Position numbers and translations under genes: made by a program
Shown here: positions 1-5,767 of the stretch, one piece after another
Layout of the letters: the number at the start of each line of letters is the position of its first letter
Position numbering within the stretch: position 1 is the stretch's first letter
The notes under the pieces: generated by a model
Databases searched by the model: none
Told to the model about the DNA's origin: nothing
The model's input: only the letters and a program-made list of their open reading frames with translations
DNA from: Clostridiaceae bacterium
GTDB taxonomy: Bacteria > Bacillota > Clostridia > DSM-8532
Length of the DNA stretch: 5,767 nucleotides
Reading direction: 5' to 3'
Assembly: GCA_012727625.1 (NCBI GenBank)
Contig: JAAYGP010000032.1
Location: 1 to 5,767, forward strand

Positions 1-242
1 AGGAAAGAAGAGCCATGGCGGTTGCTAAAGAACAGGAAATGAAAGCCGCCGTTCAGGAAATGAGAGCCAAGGTTGTTGAAGCTGAAGCTGAAGTGCCGAA
101 AGCGATGGCAGCAGCGTTAAGAGAAGGCAGGATTGGTGTTTTGGATTACTACAATTTGCAAAATCTTATTTCTGATACTCAAATGAGAAACGCCATTTCA
201 AATATGGGTAAAACGGACACAACACCGGATGTAAAGAAATAG
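1..242 (+). CDS. floA: Flotillin-like protein FloA, C-terminal end (5' truncated by window edge)
   Basis: FloA is a membrane-anchored scaffold of the SPFH/flotillin family that organises functional membrane microdomains (lipid-raft-like patches) in Gram-positive bacteria. Only the last 79 residues are here. The frame is open from base 3 and reads ERRAMAVAKEQEM before the first internal Met at base 15, so that Met is not the true start and the gene begins outside the window. What is visible is the Ala/Glu-rich helical region (AEAEVPKAMAAALREG) followed by the IGVLDYYNLQNLISDTQMR stretch, both typical of the FloA C-terminus (full proteins are about 330 residues), and a short polar tail ending in KK and a TAG stop. 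The next gene follows 21 bp later on the same strand, suggesting cotranscription. The family assignment is firm; nothing can be said of the N-terminal hairpin anchor or the promoter. Confidence 0.93.
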   Translation, partial: ERRAMAVAKEQEMKAAVQEMRAKVVEAEAEVPKAMAAALREGRIGVLDYYNLQNLISDTQMRNAISNMGKTDTTPDVKK

Positions 243-263
243 CTGTTTTAAGGCGGTGATTAG

Positions 264-638
264 ATGAATAAGGCATACCGGAATTTAATCAACCAAAAGA
301 AGATAAAACAATTTTCAGAGAATGCCGCCCGGGCCGGATATGGTAACCGCATGGCCTTTGGTAGAAGTATTACCTCACAGAAACCGGTTCAAGAAAGTGA
401 TATGAGAGATGCAGCACCTCCCAGGCAGATTGCTTTTAACACTACTGAACCAGTCATAAGTGGCAGCATTGGGCAAAAGCGGGCAGAAAAACCTGCAAGT
501 CAGTCCATGATATACAAAGAGGAAATCGGCGGAGTAATGGATCAGCTTGAACTGTCTTTTTCCAAACACAATATTTTAAGTGGCATAATATTTTCAGAGA
601 TACTTGGAAAACCCAGGTGCAAAAGAAGAAAGCTGTGA
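264..638 (+). CDS. Uncharacterised 124-residue protein downstream of floA
   Basis: I do not recognise a family. The ATG at 264 is preceded by a near-perfect ribosome binding site (AAGGCGGTGAT, 250-260), which makes the start and the reality of the gene likely. The N-terminal 35 residues are basic and polar (many Lys, Arg and Asn), residues about 40-85 look like a Pro/Ser/Gln-rich flexible linker, and the last third is more ordered, with a hydrophobic stretch NILSGIIFSEILG (about 102-114) followed by a basic, Cys-containing tail KPRCKRRKL. There is no signal peptide and no full transmembrane helix; the hydrophobic patch with a cationic end could make a peripheral membrane contact, which is inference. 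It sits 21 bp after floA and ends 6 bp before the response regulator, so all three are probably cotranscribed. A role linked to FloA microdomains is possible only by position. Confidence 0.75.
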   Translation: MNKAYRNLINQKKIKQFSENAARAGYGNRMAFGRSITSQKPVQESDMRDAAPPRQIAFNTTEPVISGSIGQKRAEKPASQSMIYKEEIGGVMDQLELSFSKHNILSGIIFSEILGKPRCKRRKL

Positions 639-644
639 TTTTAA

Positions 645-1385
645 TTGGTATATAACGTGTTAATAGCTGACGATGATGACGGCATGAGGCTTTTATTAAA
701 AAAAGCCATAGAGAAAAATAAAAGTTTTAAAGTTGCGGGTGAAGCAGCGGATGGAGAATCCGCTGCACTGCTTGCGGAGTCGCTTCGTCCTGATGTGGTT
801 TTTCTTGACGTTGAAATGCCCGGGCTTAACGGGATTGATTGCGCAAAACGGATTCAGGATATTAATCCTAAAACCATCATTATTTTTGTTACAGCCCATG
901 AGGAATATATGCCTGATGCTTTTCATCTCTATGCTTTTGACTATATGGTTAAACCCTTTCATCCCAACCGTATATCCCAGACCCTTGATCGTATAGTTTT
1001 TCTTGAAAGGCAAACAATAAGCCCTGTTACAAAGCAGGTTGAACCAAGGAACAAGGGACTTGGTAAAATTATTATCCGGGGAAAGGAAGGGATTACCTTT
1101 ATTGATGAAGGGGAAATAATACTTATCCAGCGGGAAGATAAAAGCACTGTCATTTATACGGCGGATGAACGTCATATAACATCGGAATCCTTAGGCAGCC
1201 TGGAAGAAAAACTCGATAAGAGAGTTTTTTTCAGAGGCCACAGATCCTATATTATTAACCTTACCATGATCTACAAAATATTTCCTTACGGCCGGTGGAC
1301 ATATATTATTAAACTTAGAAACACCGACAAAGACGCCCTTGTAACACATGAAAAATACGAGGAATTGCAGAAACTTTTTAAGTGA
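645..1385 (+). CDS. LytTR-family response regulator (receiver + LytTR DNA-binding domain), TTG start
   Basis: A 246-residue two-domain transcription regulator of the AgrA/LytR type. Residues about 3-122 form a CheY-like receiver: acidic pocket D9/D10, phosphoacceptor D55 in VFLDVEMPGLNG, switch Thr T83 in FVTAHEEY, and invariant K103 in DYMVKPF. A short linker (about 123-140) leads to a LytTR domain (about 141-246) with the hallmark FFRGHRSYIINL near residue 200. These domains normally bind short direct repeats upstream of target promoters. The start is read as TTG at 645, directly after an in-frame TAA (642-644). The first in-frame ATG is codon 14 and would delete the acidic pocket; a GTG at 657 is the only other option. 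The ribosome binding site is weak (GTGAT at 635-639, or an AG-rich run just upstream), so expression may depend on translation of the preceding gene, whose stop is 6 bp away. No histidine kinase lies in the window, so its partner is unknown. Confidence 0.93.
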   Translation: MVYNVLIADDDDGMRLLLKKAIEKNKSFKVAGEAADGESAALLAESLRPDVVFLDVEMPGLNGIDCAKRIQDINPKTIIIFVTAHEEYMPDAFHLYAFDYMVKPFHPNRISQTLDRIVFLERQTISPVTKQVEPRNKGLGKIIIRGKEGITFIDEGEIILIQREDKSTVIYTADERHITSESLGSLEEKLDKRVFFRGHRSYIINLTMIYKIFPYGRWTYIIKLRNTDKDALVTHEKYEELQKLFK

Positions 1386-1433
1386 TTGGGAGGGCTTTCA
1401 CCACATATTTACGGCATGCACATCATACCGAAT

Positions 1434-1464
1434 AAAAGGCGGGAGACTTAACCCCCGCCTTTTT
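1434..1464. terminator. Bidirectional intrinsic terminator between convergent genes
   Basis: A 10-bp perfect inverted repeat, AAAAGGCGGG (1434-1443) and CCCGCCTTTT (1454-1463), encloses a 10-nt loop. Read on the + strand the GC core is followed by TTTTT; read on the - strand it is followed by TTTTATT. It lies 48 bp after the response regulator stop and just after the stop of the amidohydrolase on the opposite strand, so one hairpin can end both converging transcripts. The remaining gap bases (1386-1433) show no other recognisable element. Confidence 0.88.
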
Positions 1465-1468
1465 ATGT

Positions 1469-2779
1469 TTACGCATTTACAATGTCATCCATAAATTTAA
1501 GATACGATTCCCTGGTAAACCGGGGTTTGAAATTTTTCTTTATTTCAATTGCTTTTTCCGCGCCATTCCAGAGCAAATCAATCACAGTCATAGCCATGAT
1601 CTTTGCAGGTGTTATGTAAACCGCTTCCTCATCAGTGATTTCATAATCCTGGCTGTGGGCATCCCCTGAAACTCCGCCCATATTGGGCTGAATAACAGGC
1701 ATGATGCTACCCAGATCCCCAATATCGGTTGAACCGACCATATCAACTCCTTCAATTATGTTTTCCTCTCCGATAAGCTGAGTGGCGTTGATTTTAAACA
1801 AATCACCCATTTCGTCATCCTGGACCATTGGCAGATATCCGGGGAATTCCGTTATTGTTACTTCAGCGCCGATGGCATATGCGGCACCCCTGATTGCTCT
1901 GTTCACTTTCCTGTTGGCGTCCAGTACGGCGTCCATGGTTTTTCCCCTTACAAAGGTCTCCATACGCACATCAGCAGGAACAATATTAACCAAATCCCCG
2001 CCTTTTGTAATTATGGGTTGCACCCTGATATGATCTTCATCCCGAAAGGTTTCCCTTTGCGCATGTATGCACATTAACGCAGCCATCGCTGCATTAAGTG
2101 CGTTTATTCCAAGATGCGGTTCTCCCCCGGCATGGGCTTCCTTGCCTTTAAAACGAACAGTTTTTCCTATAAATCCGGTACTTCCGCCCTTTATATAGGC
2201 TTTACGCTCGGGAGTGTCCGGCTGACAATGAACCATCATTGCCATATCTATGTCATCAAATGCTCCTTTATGAATAAGCTCCTGCTTTCCGCCCAGGAAT
2301 GTAATATTCCCGTCTTACTTCAGTCTCTCACGGTATTCAAGCTCCACAAATTCCTCAGCGGGAACGGCCATAAAAACCACATCGCCGTCAAGATACTCCT
2401 TTGAACCGCTTTTCACAAAACCAATGGCTGCGCCAAGCATGGCGGCAATCTGCGCGTTATGGCCGCAGGAATGTGCCGCGCCTGTGCCGCTGTCGGCATA
2501 TGGATGCATGGGGCACAGCACCGCGTCCATTTCACCCATGACAGCAACTTTCGTCCTGCTGTTTTTGCCGCGCAGATAAGCTTTAACTCCGGTTAATGCA
2601 AGTTTATCCTTATAATCCAGCCCCAGTTTTGAAAAAATTTCTTTCACTGTTTCAGCAGTCTTGAATTCCTTAAATCCAAGTTCCGGATTCATGAGCACTT
2701 TTTTGCCGATTCCTATGATCTTATCCCTGTGGCTGTCAATGGTATCGCATATTATTCTTTTAAGCTCCTGTTTATCCAT
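1469..2779 (-). pseudogene. M20-family amidohydrolase/metallopeptidase, interrupted by in-frame TAA
   Basis: M20-family enzymes are di-metal hydrolases that cleave amide bonds of N-acyl amino acids, aminobenzoyl-glutamate or similar small compounds, usually in the cytoplasm. The full frame covers 436 codons, the usual size. It starts at ATG 2779 with GGAGG 7 bp upstream, 20 bp after the ceramidase-like gene. Visible features: NPELGFKEF (31-39), GEMDAV (82-87), AHSCGHNAQ (102-110, with metal-binding C105 and H107), AVPAEE (138-143, catalytic Glu/metal ligand region), H184 in MMVHC, H216 in the dimerisation domain (AHAGGEPHLG), and H375 in GDAHSQDYE. Codon 155 is TAA (2315-2317), yet the same frame resumes at once with DGNITFLGGKQEL, a normal family stretch, and runs to the TAA at 1469-1471. 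One substitution from GAA, AAA or CAA would explain the stop. The 154-residue product lacks the dimerisation domain and the later His residues and should be inactive. Restart at the ATG at 2245 has no well-placed ribosome binding site. The substrate cannot be deduced. Confidence 0.88.
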
Positions 2780-2799
2780 AACACTTCCTCCGGAATGAT

Positions 2800-4086
2800 T
2801 TACCTGTTGTTGTTTATCATTAAAGCCGTTCTTCCGATAATAATTTCTTCAATCTCCGGTACAAAAACGCCCGCAATTCCGGCGTTCAGGAAGCTTTCCC
2901 TTTCGTATCCGCCCTCTGTAAGGACCTTTCTTGTGGGTATATAGCAGGAAATACTGTTTGAATACCCTAATGTGATAACATCTTCCCGGAACAATCTTTT
3001 AATTGCTTTGCCGTAATCAGTAACCACCTCGCACTCAAAGGCGGCTATGCAGGTTTTGTCGTCAAGCCGTAAAATTGATATGTAGTATGGAAGATAGTTT
3101 TTAATTTTATTTTCCTTTTTGCCCTGAAGTATTCTCTCAATAGCCCTTTTCCTGTAGGGAGCTTCGTTGGGATCATTTAACATGGCATGCCATTTTTCGT
3201 CATCCCAGACTTCTGAATATAATTTAACCTCAATTCACCCGGCTATGAAATTGGTATTTATCTTCCTCCATTCACCACTCTTCAGGCATTTTTCAATCTC
3301 ATCCGCCAGAGATAAACCCGCCTGTTCAAGTTCGACAAAATTGCAGCTTTTAAACTTTCCATTGTCTGCGGTAATATAAGGTTTTATATCCGCTCCGCAG
3401 CCCTGTAGAAAAACAGTGGTCATTCCCTTGTTTCTTTCTTCAAGAACTCTTCTCACAACACCAGGATAGTCGGCTGATATCAAATAATTGTCGCTGCCCA
3501 GGGTTGTGGGATGGCATGCGTAATTATAAATTAAGCCGCGTAAGGCACCTTCATTATCAACAAATTTCAGTAAAAACAGATCTGTGTCAATGCTGTTTTC
3601 ATCAAAATATGGCTTCCATAAAATACCTTCCTCAGATGGGAACCTTCGGCTCACACCAAATTTCGATTTTCCTTTGTGAATATATATTTCACCTTCACTC
3701 AGATTGTGAAGACCCTCTCCGATCATATTCAGGATTTTTTCAGTAACAACTCTGCTGTAGTTTAAATCCTCAGGATCATTCCTGCCATCTTTTTTCTCGC
3801 CCCTTAATGCTACCGCGGAATGTGTATGGGAATAGTTTATAATTATTTTCTCCTGTGTTAAGCCATACTTTTCATAAATTGCTTTTTTTACGCCATTAAC
3901 AAAGTTTTTGTCGCCCAAACATACATCCAGCGCAATTATGGCTACCGTTTCGTTTGCCTGCATCAAAACCACGCTTGCGTATGTATCATCATGGACACCA
4001 ACGCTTTTGTGAGTTCTTGCAGCAAAGCCACATTGCATTACGGGTCCTTCGGGAGTAATTTTTTCCTTTAAAAATGAAAATTTCAT
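2800..4086 (-). pseudogene. Neutral/alkaline ceramidase N-terminal-domain family protein, interrupted by in-frame TGA
   Basis: The full frame is 428 codons from ATG 4086 (AGGAGGT at 4091-4097 just upstream) to the TAA at 2800-2802. It matches the catalytic domain of the neutral/alkaline non-lysosomal ceramidase family, zinc amidases that in characterised members hydrolyse the N-acyl bond of ceramide: GVHDDTYA (30-37), NYSHTHSA (84-91, zinc His), NYACHPTTLG (188-197, second zinc His), FLQGCGADIKPY (226-237), then after the break FECEVV (350-355, probable Glu ligand E353) and a YIPTRK...GGYE region (382-395, probable Tyr ligand Y394). There is no signal peptide, and the C-terminal domain of secreted ceramidases is absent, so a cytoplasmic enzyme on another amide or ester substrate is more likely than a true ceramidase. 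Codon 284 is TGA (3235-3237), and the frame continues with IEVKLYSEVWDDEKW. A CGA to TGA change would explain it. The truncated product lacks E353 and Y394. No ribosome binding site precedes the next Met (3183). Confidence 0.85.
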
Positions 4087-4119
4087 AGTAACCTCCTAAA
4101 TCCAATTTATGTTATTACA

Positions 4120-4147
4120 ATTATATCACAGCAAAACAAAGCTGCAA
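4120..4147 (-). promoter_or_regulatory. Candidate sigma-A promoter before the ceramidase-like gene
   Basis: On the - strand a perfect TATAAT (4125-4120) lies 33 bp upstream of the ATG at 4086, with a weak -35 candidate TTGCAG (4147-4142) at 16-bp spacing. The predicted start near 4113 gives a leader of about 26 nt containing the AGGAGGT site. It would let the two hydrolase genes be transcribed apart from the permeases. The -35 match is only three of six and the gap is AT-rich, so chance is possible. Confidence 0.35.
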
Positions 4148-4150
4148 GTA

Positions 4151-5020
4151 TTAAGCTTTAACAGCACCGATCAATACACCCTTGACGAAATATTTCTGAA
4201 GGAAAGGGTATAAACAAAAAATCGGTAAAACCGTAACCATAACCGTTGCCATTTTAAGCTGCGGCCCAATTGCAGATTCCTGGACATCGCCAATATCTCC
4301 CACGGTTCTTAACGATTCTGTTGATTCAAATAGAATTTCTCTAAGTAATACCTGTAAAGGCCATTTTTCACGGCTGTTAAGATAGATCATCGGAATATAG
4401 TATGAATTCCAGTGTCCTACAGCATAAAACAAGCCAATGGTGGAAATTGCGGGAAGTGATATGGGTATGATTATTTTAAACAGTACAAAGGGTTCAGAAG
4501 CACCGTCCATTATTGCAGCTTCTTCAAGGCTTTCCGGAATATTTAAAAAAAAGCTCCTTAAAACAAGCATATTATATGTGCTTATGGCACCTGTCAGCAT
4601 AACCGATAAATACTTGTCGGTAAGCCCAAGATTTCTCATAAGCATATATGATGGAATAAGACCGCCCTTGAAATACATTGTAAATATAATTAGATTGATA
4701 AAAAATCTATAGCCCTTTATATCCGTTTTCGACATTACATACGCGCATATAATTGTTAAGAACATGTTTATTGCCACTCCGCCCGTTGTTATGATAAGGG
4801 TGGACCTGAAAGACAACAATATGCTGCCGTTCTCAAATATACGCCTGTAGGCATCCAGGGAAATCCTTTCGGGAAAAAGCACAAAGCCTCCATTAAGATA
4901 ATCCCCGGGAGGAATCAGGGATATTGTAAGCATGTATATAAACGGGTATATGGCAGTCAGGGCAATTAATATCAAAAAGGTATAGTTGCATATATTAAAT
5001 AAGATATATCTTTTTTCCAT
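4151..5020 (-). CDS. Carbohydrate ABC transporter permease, LplC/YtcP-like
   Basis: A complete 289-residue inner permease subunit of the CUT1 class of binding-protein-dependent sugar importers. About six hydrophobic segments are visible (roughly 8-30, 72-97, 107-128, 137-157, 183-205, 258-277). The cytoplasmic EAA loop, which docks with the ATPase, is at 166-190 (EEAAIMDGASEP, then IIIPISLP). The HWNSYYIPMIYL segment (203-214) and the C-terminal KGVLIGAVKA are characteristic of the LplC/YtcP group, which usually pairs with LplB/YteP and a lipoprotein binding protein and borrows a shared MsmX-type ATPase encoded elsewhere. ATG 5020 is preceded by AGGAG (5036-5032) at 11-bp spacing. The gene lies 104 bp after the partner permease and 64 bp before the ceramidase-like gene. 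The frame is intact, unlike the two genes after it. Members of this group import oligosaccharides or uronides; the substrate here cannot be read from sequence. Confidence 0.92.
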   Translation of the reverse strand: MEKRYILFNICNYTFLILIALTAIYPFIYMLTISLIPPGDYLNGGFVLFPERISLDAYRRIFENGSILLSFRSTLIITTGGVAINMFLTIICAYVMSKTDIKGYRFFINLIIFTMYFKGGLIPSYMLMRNLGLTDKYLSVMLTGAISTYNMLVLRSFFLNIPESLEEAAIMDGASEPFVLFKIIIPISLPAISTIGLFYAVGHWNSYYIPMIYLNSREKWPLQVLLREILFESTESLRTVGDIGDVQESAIGPQLKMATVMVTVLPIFCLYPFLQKYFVKGVLIGAVKA

Positions 5021-5052
5021 ATATAGTACAACTCCTGAATAAAAAATTATGC

Positions 5053-5111
5053 CTGTTCAGAGACATATTTTATCGCAGCCACCGGCTGATTTTATGTAAA
5101 TCTCTGAATAG
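5053..5111. repeat. Concentric inverted repeat in the gap between the two permease genes
   Basis: Two nested dyads share the same centre at 5082. The outer arms are TTCAGAGA (5056-5063) and TCTCTGAA (5101-5108), extending to 11 bp with one mismatch (5053-5063 and 5101-5111). The inner arms are CAGCC (5076-5080) and GGCTG (5084-5088) around a 3-nt loop. The 12-nt stretches between them pair poorly. In the - strand transcript this could fold into a long hairpin with an internal loop between the lplB-like and lplC-like reading frames. It is not a canonical terminator: the T6 run (5046-5041 on the - strand) begins 6 nt past the stem. It could be an mRNA processing or stability element, or an operator. 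Confidence 0.6.
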
Positions 5112-5124
5112 TACAAAAAATTAA

Positions 5125-5767
5125 TTAATATATGCTTTCACCTCTTATTTTTTTTGAAAGCCGGTTTGAACCAACTAAAAGCATATACCCTACCAATGAC
5201 TTGAATAAGCCCACCGATGTGGCAAAACTGTAGTCGCTTTTCTTTAAGCCGATTTTATATACATATGTGTCAATAATTTCACCAACATTGGCCACCATCG
5301 GGTTCAGTAAAACCAGCGTCTGTTCCATCCCTGCGTTTAACACACTTCCCAGCTGGAGAATAAACAGTATCATAACGGTGCTTGCAATACCGGGTAAAGT
5401 AACATAACGCATTTGCTGCCACCTGTTGGCTCCATCTATTATTGCGGCCTCATATAAGTTTACATCAATGGTGGTAATTGCTGCCAGGTATATAATAGAA
5501 CGCATTCCGGCTTCTTTCCACATTGAGGACAGAACCAATATGGCTCTGAAATATTTAGGGTAGCCCAAAACTTTTATTGTATCCATACCCATGTTTTTCA
5601 AAATTACATTAACAAGACCGTCATTTATTGAAAACAGGCTTGTGATAATGGCTCCCACAATAACCCATGAAACAAAGTAGGGAAAATAAATAGCTGTCTG
5701 CACCACTCTTTTAACCGGATTACAGCGAACCTCATTTAAAAGCAATGATATTATTACAGGAAAAGGG
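5125..5767 (-). CDS. Carbohydrate ABC transporter permease, LplB/YteP-like (5' truncated by window edge)
   Basis: The last 213 residues of a CUT1-class permease, partner of the LplC/YtcP-like protein. The frame is open to the window edge and reads PFPVIIS immediately before a TTG at 5745, matching the conserved P-I-I-LLLNEVR stretch of LplB-type permeases. That TTG is therefore not a start, and about 100 N-terminal residues lie outside. Visible features: the LLLNEVRCNPVKRVVQ loop, a YFPYFVSWVIV membrane segment, the EAA ATPase-docking loop at fragment residues 106-125 (EAAIIDGANRWQQMRYVTLP), at least three further hydrophobic segments, and the family-typical YSFATSVGLFKSLVGYMLL near the C-terminus. 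It ends with TAA at 5125-5127. It heads the visible operon; a substrate-binding lipoprotein gene is expected nearby outside the window, and no ATPase gene is seen. Confidence 0.92.
   Translation of the reverse strand, partial: PFPVIISLLLNEVRCNPVKRVVQTAIYFPYFVSWVIVGAIITSLFSINDGLVNVILKNMGMDTIKVLGYPKYFRAILVLSSMWKEAGMRSIIYLAAITTIDVNLYEAAIIDGANRWQQMRYVTLPGIASTVMILFILQLGSVLNAGMEQTLVLLNPMVANVGEIIDTYVYKIGLKKSDYSFATSVGLFKSLVGYMLLVGSNRLSKKIRGESIY

Noticed and set aside
696..1175. 159-codon open frame on the - strand opposite the response regulator
   Set aside because: It lies wholly antisense to a well-supported receiver/LytTR gene and its translation shows no recognisable domain.
1469..2245. The distal half of the amidohydrolase as a separate gene starting at ATG 2245
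   Set aside because: It lacks the N-terminal metal-binding half, the frame is continuous with the upstream part, family sequence extends upstream of the Met, and the nearest AAGGAG is about 17 nt away, too far for good initiation.
2800..3183. The distal half of the ceramidase-family protein as an independent 127-residue gene
   Set aside because: There is no Shine-Dalgarno sequence before 3183, and the reading frame and family similarity extend upstream to the TGA and beyond it.
3235..3237. TGA in the ceramidase-family gene as a selenocysteine codon
   Set aside because: I see no SECIS-like hairpin directly downstream, this family is not known to use selenocysteine, and the position is not an active-site Cys site. 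Other genes in the window end normally at TGA.
4138..4159. AAAGCT/AGCTTT inverted repeat at the end of the LplC-like gene as a terminator
   Set aside because: The stem is only 6 bp, AT-rich and without an adjoining T-tract; I do not think it terminates transcription.
5743..5745. TTG at 5745 as the start of the LplB-like permease
   Set aside because: The frame is open to the window edge and encodes conserved permease residues before the TTG, so the gene is cut by the edge.

Overview
The window looks like chromosomal DNA from a low-to-moderate G+C Gram-positive bacterium, most likely a member of the Clostridia (Bacillota). This is inferred from strong AGGAGG-type ribosome binding sites, a FloA-type flotillin, a LytTR response regulator and an LplB/LplC (YteP/YtcP)-type sugar permease pair. 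The species cannot be fixed from the sequence.

Left block, + strand (1-1385): the 3' end of floA (membrane-microdomain scaffold), an unrecognised 124-residue protein 21 bp downstream, and a LytTR-family response regulator that starts with TTG 6 bp after that. The tight spacing suggests one transcript. No sensor kinase is visible. The block ends at a hairpin (1434-1464) with T-tracts on both strands, shared with the convergent block on the other side.

Right block, - strand (5767 down to 1469): in transcription order, the 3' part of an LplB/YteP-like permease, a complete LplC/YtcP-like permease, a protein of the neutral/alkaline ceramidase N-terminal-domain family, and an M20-family amidohydrolase. 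This reads as an operon for importing a carbohydrate-like or amide-containing compound and hydrolysing it in the cytoplasm. The substrate-binding lipoprotein and any regulator would lie beyond the right edge.

The most striking feature is that both hydrolase genes carry one in-frame premature stop with an otherwise intact frame: TGA at codon 284 of the ceramidase-like gene (3235-3237) and TAA at codon 155 of the amidohydrolase (2315-2317). In each case the sequence resumes with family-typical residues right after the stop, and residues expected in the active site lie beyond it. The two enzymes therefore look recently inactivated (or the sequence has errors) while the transporter frames remain open. 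A second point of interest is a concentric inverted repeat in the 104-bp gap between the two permease genes. I see no mobile element, CRISPR array, rRNA or tRNA.
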